Made by a program: the position numbers and the translations under genes. The notes under the pieces were generated by a model. The model was not told the origin of the DNA, made no database searches, and saw only the letters and a list, made by a program, of their open reading frames with translations. Positions 57,144 through 64,000 of a stretch of 64,000 bases of DNA are shown piece by piece (within the stretch, counting starts at the first letter, position 1; the number at the start of each line of letters is the position of its first letter). The stretch lies in contig JADCEL010000016.1 of the NCBI GenBank assembly GCA_020250125.1, forward strand, positions 37,008 to 101,007, read 5' to 3'. This stretch comes from Rhodobacter sp. GTDB taxonomy: Bacteria; Pseudomonadota; Alphaproteobacteria; Rhodobacterales; Rhodobacteraceae.

Positions 57144-57518
57144 TCAGGCGCGGGCGGCGTCCGGGGCGGGCTGATCCCTGAACTTGATCGATTCGCCGCA
57201 GCCGCAGGACTCGGACACGTTGGGGTTGTTGAACTTGAACCCGGCCTCCAGAAGCGAGGTTTCATAGTCGATCTCGGTGCCGAACAGAAACATCTGTGCC
57301 ATCGGCGCGATCATCACCCGGGCACCGTCCTGTTCGACGACCTCATCCAGCGGATTCACCGAACTGACGTATTCCATGGTGTATTCCATGCCCGCGCAGC
57401 CGCCCTTTTTGACGCCGATCCGCAGCCCCTGCGAACCGTTGCGATCCATCAGCCGCGCAATCTGGCTGCGTGCGGCGGGGGTCATGGTGACAGCGGCCTT
57501 GCCGGGAATGCCGAACAT
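57144..57518 (-). CDS. IscA/SufA/ErpA-type Fe-S cluster carrier
   Basis: The 124-residue A-type carrier transfers Fe-S clusters to target proteins. The three ligand cysteines are Cys41 (GGCAGMEY) and Cys105/Cys107 (SCGCGES). The central stretch carries [21 protein letters not shown]. It lies between the DUF3307 and tpiA genes; with the SufT-like gene nearby it may help supply clusters to complex I and sulfite reductase. Confidence 0.92.
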   Translation of the reverse strand: MFGIPGKAAVTMTPAARSQIARLMDRNGSQGLRIGVKKGGCAGMEYTMEYVSSVNPLDEVVEQDGARVMIAPMAQMFLFGTEIDYETSLLEAGFKFNNPNVSESCGCGESIKFRDQPAPDAARA

Positions 57519-57542
57519 GTGCGGGCTCCTTTGACCGCCAAT

Positions 57543-58283
57543 CTAGGGCGTAACGGGCAGGATTCCAAGCGGCGGCAGCGCGGTCAGGCCGGAAAGCGTG
57601 CCATAGGCCACCACGATTGCCCAGGAGAAAGAGGCAAGCGTGCCGATGATCACATATTCCGACAGCGCGCGGTCATCCTTCACGGCGCCAAAGCGCAGGA
57701 TGGACTTTGCCGCGATCAGAAGCCCGACGCCGGCAGGTTGCCCCAGCAGGATCAGGGCGAAGATCAGGCCGCGTTCCAGAAGCCCGATGACGCGCCCCGC
57801 ACCAGGCAGGCTTTCGGCGGTGACGTTGGCGGGCAGGTGATTGGCGAAAGGCTCCGTCAGGTGGCCAACCGCAAAGCCGCCCGCGCGGGTGGCAAGGATG
57901 GCACCGGCGGCAAGGAGCATGAGGCCGGGCAGGGCGGCCTGGCCGGCCCAAAGGCCGTCGGACCAGATCATCGGCCGCCACATTGCAAGGGCGGCAAGGG
58001 TTGCAAGATGGCCTGCCTGATCGAGAAGGAAGGCAGCAAGCCCCGGTCGCGCCCGCGCCTTGATGGCGTCGATGGCGACATGCAGGGCCGTGAGCCAAAG
58101 CAGGCCAAGATCGACCGCCCCTGTCGCCGCGACGGCGGTTGCCAGCACGACCAGCCCGTGCAGCGCAAGACCCCCCGGCCGCTGTTTGTTCGCCACCATC
58201 CGGTTGGTCTGAAACACGAAATCAGCAAGGACGTGGGCGAAAAGAAGGGCGGCGAGGGTTTCTGTCACTTGGTGGTGCCCCAT
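57543..58283 (-). CDS. DUF3307 membrane protein
   Basis: The 246-residue protein matches DUF3307, with LLFAHVLADFVFQTNRMVANKQRPG at the N-terminus and HVAIDAIKAR, then several hydrophobic helices up to the C-terminus. It has about six predicted helices. ATG at 58283 is favoured over GTG at 58310. It overlaps the SatD-like gene by 19 bases, a pairing also recalled from other bacteria, which suggests the two form a functional unit. Confidence 0.8.
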   Translation of the reverse strand: MGHHQVTETLAALLFAHVLADFVFQTNRMVANKQRPGGLALHGLVVLATAVAATGAVDLGLLWLTALHVAIDAIKARARPGLAAFLLDQAGHLATLAALAMWRPMIWSDGLWAGQAALPGLMLLAAGAILATRAGGFAVGHLTEPFANHLPANVTAESLPGAGRVIGLLERGLIFALILLGQPAGVGLLIAAKSILRFGAVKDDRALSEYVIIGTLASFSWAIVVAYGTLSGLTALPPLGILPVTP

Positions 58284-58924
58284 CCTTCCTGAACCTTCAG
58301 ACCTTCCCACCGCCGAAGCACGGATGCAATCGTGGCACCACCAGCCCCGCGAACGCGGTCGTTGACGGCTTGTGGGCTGATGTTCAGCTCTTTGCCGATT
58401 TCGAACAAGGTCGTGATCTTGAGGGGCGATGCCAATTGCATTGCGGCAGCCTCCGCCTGTGCCGCAGTCCAGCGCCCCATCCGCTCACCCAGCAGATCTG
58501 CAATCAGTTGGTCTTCCGGACGGATCCCGTCCTTGTCGATCCCGATCCTCCCTGCATCACCCATGCTGTCCAGACCTTGGCCCGATCTCACGAAGGCCTC
58601 ACCGGAAGCATCGGCAAGTGTGCCGCTTCCCAGACTGTCGGATGTGCCGATCCCGGCGAATATGCGGCTCTCCATGCCCAGCGCGATCATTTTGCCCTGG
58701 ATCACGACAGCAGCACGAAGTGCATACTGGGGTTCGGCAATGACCATCTGCCAGCCGTCGCCCCTGTAGCGGGTAAAGCGGGTATCCCGGGCCGGAGAAT
58801 GCCACGTCGAGAATTTTGCAGCAGCGGCTTCGATGGCCCGCATCGCCAAAGCTATCTGATCCGCAGATCGTTTTGTCGAGGCGACGAGGTCGCCAGTGAG
58901 AACGGCTATCGCTGCGGCGGACAT
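58265..58924 (-). CDS. SatD-like protein with C-terminal helix-turn-helix
   Basis: The 219-residue protein begins AAIAVLTGDLVASTKRSADQ and contains RYRGDGWQMVIAEPQYALRAAV, features shared with SatD-family proteins whose N-terminal fold resembles nucleotide cyclases. The C-terminus has a clear HTH (FEIGKELNISPQAVNDRVRGA). Two 14-16-base palindromes overlap its predicted promoter. This supports autoregulation, and the coupled DUF3307 membrane protein suggests an envelope or stress signal. Confidence 0.72.
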   Translation of the reverse strand: MSAAAIAVLTGDLVASTKRSADQIALAMRAIEAAAAKFSTWHSPARDTRFTRYRGDGWQMVIAEPQYALRAAVVIQGKMIALGMESRIFAGIGTSDSLGSGTLADASGEAFVRSGQGLDSMGDAGRIGIDKDGIRPEDQLIADLLGERMGRWTAAQAEAAAMQLASPLKITTLFEIGKELNISPQAVNDRVRGAGGATIASVLRRWEGLKVQEGWGTTK

Positions 58925-58953
58925 AAGGCCCGTTTCCTTGATCCTGTCGCAAT

Positions 58954-58997
58954 AAAGTCATAGAGCTTTAAAGCGAAAGAATCAAGTCCATAGACTT
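58954..58997 (-). promoter_or_regulatory. SatD promoter with two overlapping palindromes
   Basis: On the minus strand TTGATT (58980-58985) and TATGAC (58957-58962) are 17 bases apart. A 16-base imperfect palindrome, AAAGTCATAGAGCTTT (58954-58969), covers the -10, and a related palindrome, AAGTCCATAGACTT (58984-58997), touches the -35. The shared core (AAGTC-ATAGA-CTT) and the HTH in the adjacent gene indicate an operator pair. Confidence 0.65.
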
Positions 58998-59019
58998 ATT
59001 TCAGTTGAACAGACCGCCG

Positions 59020-59385
59020 CTACATGAAGCCAAGCTCCAGCTTCGCCTCGTCCGACATCATTTCCATCCCCCAGGGGGGGTCGAAGGTCATCTGGACATT
59101 GACCTGCCTGACGCCGGGCAGCGGTTCCACGGCATCGGCCACCCAGCCCGGCATCTCGCCCGCCACGGGGCAGCCCGGCGCGGTCAGGGTCATCATGATC
59201 TCTACCGCGTTTTCCGGCGTGATTTCAATGGTGTAAACCAGCCCCAGATCATAGATGTTCACCGGAATCTCCGGGTCGAAGACGGTGCGGCAGGCCCCGA
59301 CCACATCGTCGTACAGCGGGTGGTCCGTGGTGGAAGGGCGGATCAGCGGCGCGCCTTCGATGCGGTCCGGGCTTTGGCTGGTCAT
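59020..59385 (-). CDS. sufT: SufT-like (DUF59/MIP18-family) Fe-S assembly protein
   Basis: The 121-residue protein has the DUF59 core with DPEIPVNIYDLGLVYTI (residues 37-53), TAPGCPVAGEMP with the conserved Cys72, and VNVQMTFDPPWGMEMMSDEAK. Members assist maturation of Fe-S proteins. PaaD-type hydroxylase accessory proteins share the fold, but SufT fits the length and the nearby A-type carrier gene. It is divergent from tgt. Confidence 0.88.
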   Translation of the reverse strand: MTSQSPDRIEGAPLIRPSTTDHPLYDDVVGACRTVFDPEIPVNIYDLGLVYTIEITPENAVEIMMTLTAPGCPVAGEMPGWVADAVEPLPGVRQVNVQMTFDPPWGMEMMSDEAKLELGFM

Positions 59386-59411
59386 GGGCGCCTCGCGGTT
59401 ACTTGACCGTT

Positions 59412-59440
59412 TATATAAGGAAATGGCGCGCCGGGGTCCA
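59412..59440 (-). promoter_or_regulatory. Candidate promoter for the SufT-like gene
   Basis: On the minus strand TGGACC (59435-59440) and TATATA (59412-59417) are spaced by 17 bases, about 27 bases before the start codon. The short A+T-rich stretch stands out in G+C-rich surroundings. Confidence 0.4.
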
Positions 59441-59553
59441 GTGGGGCCGCAGCCGTGCCGCAGGCGCGACTTTGCGCAAGCGCAGGCCGGGCCGCAGGGC
59501 CTTGGCACCGCCGCCAGAAGGCCTATGAAGCGGAACGGATCAGCGAGGCGATC

Positions 59554-60681
59554 ATGACGGCGTTTTCCTTTCATCTGTCCGCCACCGACGGGGCCGCGCG
59601 CACCGGCACCATCAAGACCCCGCGCGGCGAAATCCGCACGCCCGCCTTCATGCCGGTGGGCACGGCGGCCACGGTCAAGGCGATGCTGCCGGGGTCGGTG
59701 CGCGAAACCGGGGCCGACATCCTGCTGGGCAACACCTATCATCTGATGCTGCGCCCGACCGCCGAGCGGATCGACCGGCTGGGCGGGCTGCACCGCTTCA
59801 TGAACTGGCAGCGGCCCATCCTGACCGATTCGGGCGGGTTTCAGGTGATGAGCCTGTCGGGCCTGCGCAGGCTGACCGAAGAGGGTGTCCGTTTCAAAAG
59901 CCATGTCGACGGGTCGGAACACTGGCTGACGCCGGAGCGCAGCATGGAAATCCAGCGCCTCCTGGGCAGCGACATCGTGATGTGTTTCGATGAATGCCCC
60001 GCCCTTCCCGCGACAGAGGCCGAGGTGGCCGTGTCGATGCGCCTGTCGATGCGCTGGGCGCAGCGGTCCCGCGATGCCTTTGGCGACCGGCCGGGCCACG
60101 CGCTGTTCGGCATCCAGCAGGGCGGCGTCACGCAGGATTTGCGCGCGGAAAGTGCGGCGGCGCTGTGCCGGATCGGCTTTGACGGCTATGCGGTGGGCGG
60201 GCTGGCCGTGGGCGAGGGGCAGGAGGCGATGTTCGGCGTGCTGGATTATGCTCCGGGGCTGCTGCCCGCTGACCGACCGCGCTATCTGATGGGGGTGGGA
60301 AAGCCGGATGACATTGTAGGGGCGGTTGAACGCGGCATCGACATGATGGATTGCGTGTTGCCGTCGCGGTCAGGGCGCACAGGCCAGGCCTTTACCCGGC
60401 GCGGTCCGGTGAACATCAGGAACGCCCGCCACATGGACGATCCGCGCCCGCTGGATGACACCTGCCCCTGTCCTGCCTGCGCCGGGTATTCCCGCGCCTA
60501 TCTGCACCATGTCTTCCGGTCAGGCGAGATCATCGCCTCGATGCTGCTGACCTGGCATAACCTGCATTATTATCAGGACCTGATGGCGGGGCTGCGCCGG
60601 GCGATTGCCGATCAGCGGCTGGCGGCGTTCACGGCAGGGTTTCATGCCCTGCGCGCCGAAGGCGATATCGAGCCGCTGTGA
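59554..60681 (+). CDS. tgt: Queuine tRNA-ribosyltransferase
   Basis: The 375-residue enzyme exchanges guanine 34 of GUN-anticodon tRNAs for preQ1, leading to queuosine. The catalytic Asp92 is in [19 protein letters not shown] binds the base; the second Asp is in [13 protein letters not shown]; the zinc site is CPCPAC followed by a distal His. ATG at 59554 is preferred because upstream codons are not family-like. It is divergent from the SufT-like gene. Other queuosine genes are not in the window. Confidence 0.96.
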   Translation: MTAFSFHLSATDGAARTGTIKTPRGEIRTPAFMPVGTAATVKAMLPGSVRETGADILLGNTYHLMLRPTAERIDRLGGLHRFMNWQRPILTDSGGFQVMSLSGLRRLTEEGVRFKSHVDGSEHWLTPERSMEIQRLLGSDIVMCFDECPALPATEAEVAVSMRLSMRWAQRSRDAFGDRPGHALFGIQQGGVTQDLRAESAAALCRIGFDGYAVGGLAVGEGQEAMFGVLDYAPGLLPADRPRYLMGVGKPDDIVGAVERGIDMMDCVLPSRSGRTGQAFTRRGPVNIRNARHMDDPRPLDDTCPCPACAGYSRAYLHHVFRSGEIIASMLLTWHNLHYYQDLMAGLRRAIADQRLAAFTAGFHALRAEGDIEPL

Positions 60682-60797
60682 CCGCAGGCCCGGCGCGCCG
60701 CCCCATGAACGGCGCGGCAGGAAGAACTGCCCTTGCCCCCGGCCCGCGCTGGCGTCATCCTTGTCGGGCACCTGTGGTGCGGGTTGTGACAGCCGAG

Positions 60798-60825
60798 TTG
60801 AAACTATGCCGTCCCGCACCCAAGT
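60798..60825 (+). promoter_or_regulatory. Possible heat-shock-type promoter for lon
   Basis: TTGAAA (60798-60803) is followed after 15 bases by CCCAAG (60819-60824), a loose match to a sigma-32 promoter. It lies 75 bases upstream of lon in a 219-base gap, and lon is a classical heat-shock gene. The match at the -10 is imperfect. Confidence 0.3.
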
Positions 60826-60900
60826 GAATGACCATGACAGGGGAAGGCCGGGGCTGCCGATGACCGGGGCACGGCTTTTCTGCCAGACGAAGGAAACAGT

Positions 60901-63309
60901 ATGACGAAATCCCTTTCCCCCAGCTATCCGGTGCTGCCGCTGCGCGACATCGTTGTGTTTCCCCACATGATCGTGCCGCTGTTCGTGGGGCGCGAAAAGT
61001 CCGTGCGGGCCCTGGAAGACGTGATGGCCGATGACAAGCAGATCCTGCTGTCCAGCCAGATCGACCCGTCGGTGGATGATCCCGCCGCTGACGGCATCTA
61101 CAAGACGGGCGTTCTTGCCAATGTCCTGCAGCTGCTGAAGCTGCCCGATGGCACCGTGAAGGTGCTGGTTGAAGGCAAGATGCGCGTCCGGATCACCGGA
61201 TTTGTCGCCAATGACCGCTTTTTCGAGGCGCGCGCAGAGGAACTGTTCGAGACACCCGGCGATCCGACCGCCGTCGAGGCCCTGATCCGCTCGGTCTCCG
61301 AAGAGTTCGAACGCTACGCCAAGATCAAGAAGAACATCCCCGAAGAAGCATTGTCTGCCGTGTCCGAGACCCGCGAGCCGCAAAAGCTGGCCGACCTTGT
61401 TGCGGGCCATCTCGGCATCGAGGTGGGCCAGAAGCAGGGTCTGCTGGAGACGCTGGACGTGGCCGAGCGGCTGGAGAAGGTCTATGGCCTGATGCAGGGC
61501 GAGATGAGCGTTCTTCAGGTGGAAAAGAAGATCAAGTCGCGCGTGAAGACGCAGATGGAACGCACGCAGCGCGAATACTACCTGAACGAGCAGATGAAGG
61601 CGATCCAGAAGGAACTCGGCGATGGCGAAGACGGCCAGAACGAGGTGGCCGAACTGGAAGAGCGCATCCGCAAGACCCGCTTTTCCAGGGAAGCGCGCGA
61701 CAAGGCGGAAGCCGAGCTGAAAAAGCTGAAAACCATGTCGCCGATGAGCGCCGAGGCCACGGTGGTGCGCAACTATCTGGACTGGCTGCTGGGCGTGCCC
61801 TGGGACGTGAAAAGCCGTGTCAAGAAAGACCTGACCAAGGCGCAGGCGGTGCTCGATGCCGACCATTACGGTCTGGACAAGGTCAAGGAACGCATCGTCG
61901 AATATCTGGCGGTGCAGGCCCGCAGCGCCAAGCTGAAGGGGCCGATCCTGTGCCTTGTCGGCCCCCCCGGCGTTGGCAAAACCTCGCTCGGACGGTCGGT
62001 CGCCAAGGCGACGGGGCGCGAGTTCATCCGCATCTCGCTGGGCGGGGTGCGCGACGAATCCGAAATCCGCGGCCACCGGCGCACCTATATCGGCTCCATG
62101 CCCGGCAAGATCATCCAGGCGCTGAAGAAGGCAAAAACCAGCAATCCGCTGATACTTCTGGATGAAATCGACAAGATGGGCCAGGATTTCCGCGGTGATC
62201 CGGCATCGGCGCTTCTTGAGGTGCTGGACCCCGAACAGAACAACACCTTCATCGACCACTATCTGGAGGTGGAGTATGACCTGTCGAACGTGATGTTCAT
62301 CACCACGGCGAACTCCTACAACATGCCGGGGCCGCTGCTGGACCGGATGGAGATCATTCCGCTGGCGGGCTACACCGAGGATGAAAAGCGCGAGATTGCC
62401 AAGGGTCACCTCTTGGACAAGCAGATCAGGAACCACGGCCTGAAAAAGGGCGAATTCGGTATCACCGATGACGCGCTGACCGAGATCATCCGCACCTATA
62501 CGCGGGAAGCGGGCGTGCGGAACCTGGAACGGGAAATCGCAAAGCTGGCCCGCAAGGCCGTGACCCAGATCGTTCAGGCCAAGGGACGCAAGATCGTGGT
62601 GACACCCGAGACGCTGGAAGGCTATCTGGGGGTCAAGCGCTTCCGCTACGGTCTGGCCGAAGCCGAGGATCAGGTGGGGGTCGTCACCGGCCTTGCCTGG
62701 ACCAGTGTCGGAGGCGAGCTTCTGTCGATCGAGGCGCTGCGCCTGCCGGGCAAGGGCCGGATGAAGACCACCGGCAAGCTGGGCGATGTGATGAAGGAAT
62801 CCATCGAAGCCGCCAGCAGCTTCGTGCGCTCGATCAGCCCCGAGCTTGGCATCAAGCCGCCGAAGTTCGAATCGGTCGACATCCATGTGCATGTGCCGGA
62901 AGGGGCAACGCCCAAGGACGGCCCAAGCGCGGGGATTGCGATGGTCACATCCATCGTGTCGGTGCTGACGGGCATTCCGGTGCGCAAGGACATCGCCATG
63001 ACCGGTGAGGTGACCCTGCGCGGCAATGTCCTGCCCATCGGCGGGTTGAAGGAAAAGCTGCTTGCGGCCCTGCGCGGCGGCATCAAGACCGTGATGATCC
63101 CGGCCGAGAATGAAAAGGACCTGACCGAGATCCCCGACAACGTGAAGCAGGGACTGACCATCATCCCGGTCAGCAATGTGCGCGAGGTGCTGAAACACGC
63201 GCTGGTCCGCGCGCCCGAGCCGGTGGAATGGGACGAGGCTGCAGAAGAAGCGGCGGCAGCGGCCCGGCTGGTCAAGGCGGAAACGCCCGCCGCACCCGTG
63301 GCCCACTGA
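60901..63309 (+). CDS. lon: ATP-dependent protease Lon
   Basis: The 802-residue AAA+ serine protease degrades damaged and regulatory proteins. An N-terminal LAN domain ([20 protein letters not shown]), a coiled helix region, Walker [10 protein letters not shown], Walker [12 protein letters not shown] and the proteolytic domain with catalytic Ser676 (DGPSAGIAM) and Lys719 (second Lys of GGLKEKLL) are present. The C-terminal tail is Ala/Glu-rich. Start ATG at 60901 has a GAAGGAAAC leader. It is followed by a hairpin-rich repeat array, and hup was not seen in the window. Confidence 0.97.
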   Translation: MTKSLSPSYPVLPLRDIVVFPHMIVPLFVGREKSVRALEDVMADDKQILLSSQIDPSVDDPAADGIYKTGVLANVLQLLKLPDGTVKVLVEGKMRVRITGFVANDRFFEARAEELFETPGDPTAVEALIRSVSEEFERYAKIKKNIPEEALSAVSETREPQKLADLVAGHLGIEVGQKQGLLETLDVAERLEKVYGLMQGEMSVLQVEKKIKSRVKTQMERTQREYYLNEQMKAIQKELGDGEDGQNEVAELEERIRKTRFSREARDKAEAELKKLKTMSPMSAEATVVRNYLDWLLGVPWDVKSRVKKDLTKAQAVLDADHYGLDKVKERIVEYLAVQARSAKLKGPILCLVGPPGVGKTSLGRSVAKATGREFIRISLGGVRDESEIRGHRRTYIGSMPGKIIQALKKAKTSNPLILLDEIDKMGQDFRGDPASALLEVLDPEQNNTFIDHYLEVEYDLSNVMFITTANSYNMPGPLLDRMEIIPLAGYTEDEKREIAKGHLLDKQIRNHGLKKGEFGITDDALTEIIRTYTREAGVRNLEREIAKLARKAVTQIVQAKGRKIVVTPETLEGYLGVKRFRYGLAEAEDQVGVVTGLAWTSVGGELLSIEALRLPGKGRMKTTGKLGDVMKESIEAASSFVRSISPELGIKPPKFESVDIHVHVPEGATPKDGPSAGIAMVTSIVSVLTGIPVRKDIAMTGEVTLRGNVLPIGGLKEKLLAALRGGIKTVMIPAENEKDLTEIPDNVKQGLTIIPVSNVREVLKHALVRAPEPVEWDEAAEEAAAAARLVKAETPAAPVAH

Positions 63310-64000
63310 CAGGGTGCTGAAGACGTGCCGGGCGCAGGGGCTGGCTGACGGCAAGGCGGGAAGCCGCCGCGCCCGCACGCGCCTTGCGCATCCTGGCAGG
63401 GGCCATCGCCCCTGTCCCAGCGCCGGGCTGCCCCTTGGCCAGCCGGGGGCCAAAGCCCCCGGCCAGCGCCCGACCCGCCCCCGGCGGGCGCTTCCCGCGC
63501 GACGGGCCGGGCGCTGGCCTTTCTTGATGCCTGGACCTGCCGGTTTGCGGGGCACCGTCGCGCGCGGGCGCGGAAACGCGGGTCGCGTTTCCTGTTCCCG
63601 TCCGGAGGGGCGTTCTCCGGGATGCCCGGTCTCTTTGGCAGGGGCCATCGCCCCTGCCACAGCGCCGCGCTGCCCCTTGGCCAGCCGGGGGCCAAAGCCC
63701 CCGGCCAGCGCCCGACCCGGCGGGCGCTTCTCGCCCGCCGGGTCGGGCGCTGGCCTTTTGTGGTGCCTGGACCGACCGATCTACAGGGAACCGTCCCGCG
63801 CGGGCGGGGGAAACGCCGTGCGTTTCCTGATCCCGCCCGGAGAGGAGTTCTCCGGGATGCCTGGTCTCTCTGGCAGGGGCCATCGCCCCTGCCACGACGC
63901 TGCGCTGGCATCATGACCGGCCGGGGGCCAAAGCCCCCGGCCAGCGCCCGACCCGCCCCCGGCGGGCGCTTCGCCCCCGCCGGGTCGGGCGCTGGCCTGC
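63310..64000. other. 691-base gene-free tail of the window
   Basis: After the lon stop, about 84 bases of non-repeated sequence contain only a weak pairing (GCAAGGCG with CGCCTTGC). The rest is the repeat array. No gene, tRNA or promoter was recognised up to the edge. Confidence 0.7.
63394..64000. repeat. Array of ~240-bp hairpin-rich repeats after lon
   Basis: Three related units start at 63394, 63636 and 63871 (periods 242 and 235 bases); the third is cut by the window edge. Each carries a GGCAGGGGC/GCCCCTGCC hairpin, a GCCGGGGGC-CAAA-GCCCCCGGC hairpin and a long stem. In unit 2 the long stem has perfect 23-base arms (63704-63726 with 63732-63754, loop CTTCT). Further stems include GGAAACGC/GCGTTTCC. 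The open frames that cross the array on both strands follow the repeat and are not credible genes. Confidence 0.85.

Noticed and set aside
62670..63914. Long open frames on both strands across the region after lon
   Set aside because: They are read through the hairpin repeats and the lon gene in another frame; their translations repeat with the ~240-bp period.
63394..64000. rRNA or tRNA genes in the structured tail
   Set aside because: The stems are perfect palindromes repeated with a ~240-base period; no T-loop or conserved rRNA sequence is present.

Overview
The window is gene-dense, G+C-rich DNA from an alphaproteobacterium, most likely a member of the Rhodobacteraceae (Paracoccus/Rhodobacter relatives). 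The basis is the alphaproteobacterial form of the NADH dehydrogenase (nuo) operon ending in nuoN-birA-coaX-rnj, a complex I NDUFA12-type accessory subunit next to an MlaD-like protein, the order cysG-DUF2849-cysI-cysH-DUF934 with a divergent Lrp-type regulator, and a PydA/PydB dihydropyrimidine dehydrogenase. No rRNA, tRNA, CRISPR array, transposase or phage gene was recognised.

Layout. 1-5002 (minus): envelope glycan genes, namely an MsbA-like ABC exporter, a NeuC-like UDP-GlcNAc 2-epimerase and two tandem Kdo-transferase (KdtA/WaaA) paralogues, the second cut by the window edge. 5248-9573 (plus): msrA, selO, clpP, clpX. 9760-10975 (plus): NDUFA12-like protein, MlaD-like protein and a DUF2155 protein, each coupled to the next. 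10924-13482 (minus): aat and the acetyl-CoA carboxylase pair accB-accC. 13757-17307 (plus): pyrimidine-degrading pydA and pydB with a DedA membrane protein and a structured repeat between them. 17658-20625 (plus): an MFS exporter coupled to a DegT-type aminotransferase, then a DUF1622 membrane protein.

20849-44079 (plus) is one long run of closely spaced genes carrying all 14 nuo genes (A to N) followed by birA, coaX and rnj. A TTGACC-17-TAAAGG promoter lies upstream. Between the nuo genes sit at least ten small non-nuo genes, most joined by 1-4 base overlaps. They include a REP-like repeat cluster fused in frame to a DUF559 nuclease-like domain and a DUF2442 domain, a membrane helix-hairpin-helix protein, a DUF5337 protein, a lipoprotein, a DUF3291 protein, a carboxymuconolactone-decarboxylase-fold protein, and two paralogous secreted cysteine proteins on either side of nuoK. 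Several are visibly less G+C-rich than the nuo genes, so the operon looks like a conserved scaffold with variable slots.

44508-47138 (plus): XdhC-like protein, molybdopterin-binding-fold protein and a glutathione S-transferase-like protein. 47265-47804 (minus): infC with an apparent ATA start. 47977-48495 (plus): an alanine-rich anchored coiled-coil protein. 48645-53486 (minus): ferredoxin-NADP reductase and the assimilatory sulfate-reduction cluster, with a divergent Lrp-type regulator. 54156-56257 (minus): a DMT exporter and a cytochrome P450. 56336-59385 (minus): tpiA, an IscA-type Fe-S protein, a DUF3307 membrane protein, a SatD-like protein with two palindromes on its own promoter, and a SufT-like protein. 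59554-63309 (plus): tgt and lon. The window ends in an array of ~240-bp hairpin-rich repeats that runs off the edge.
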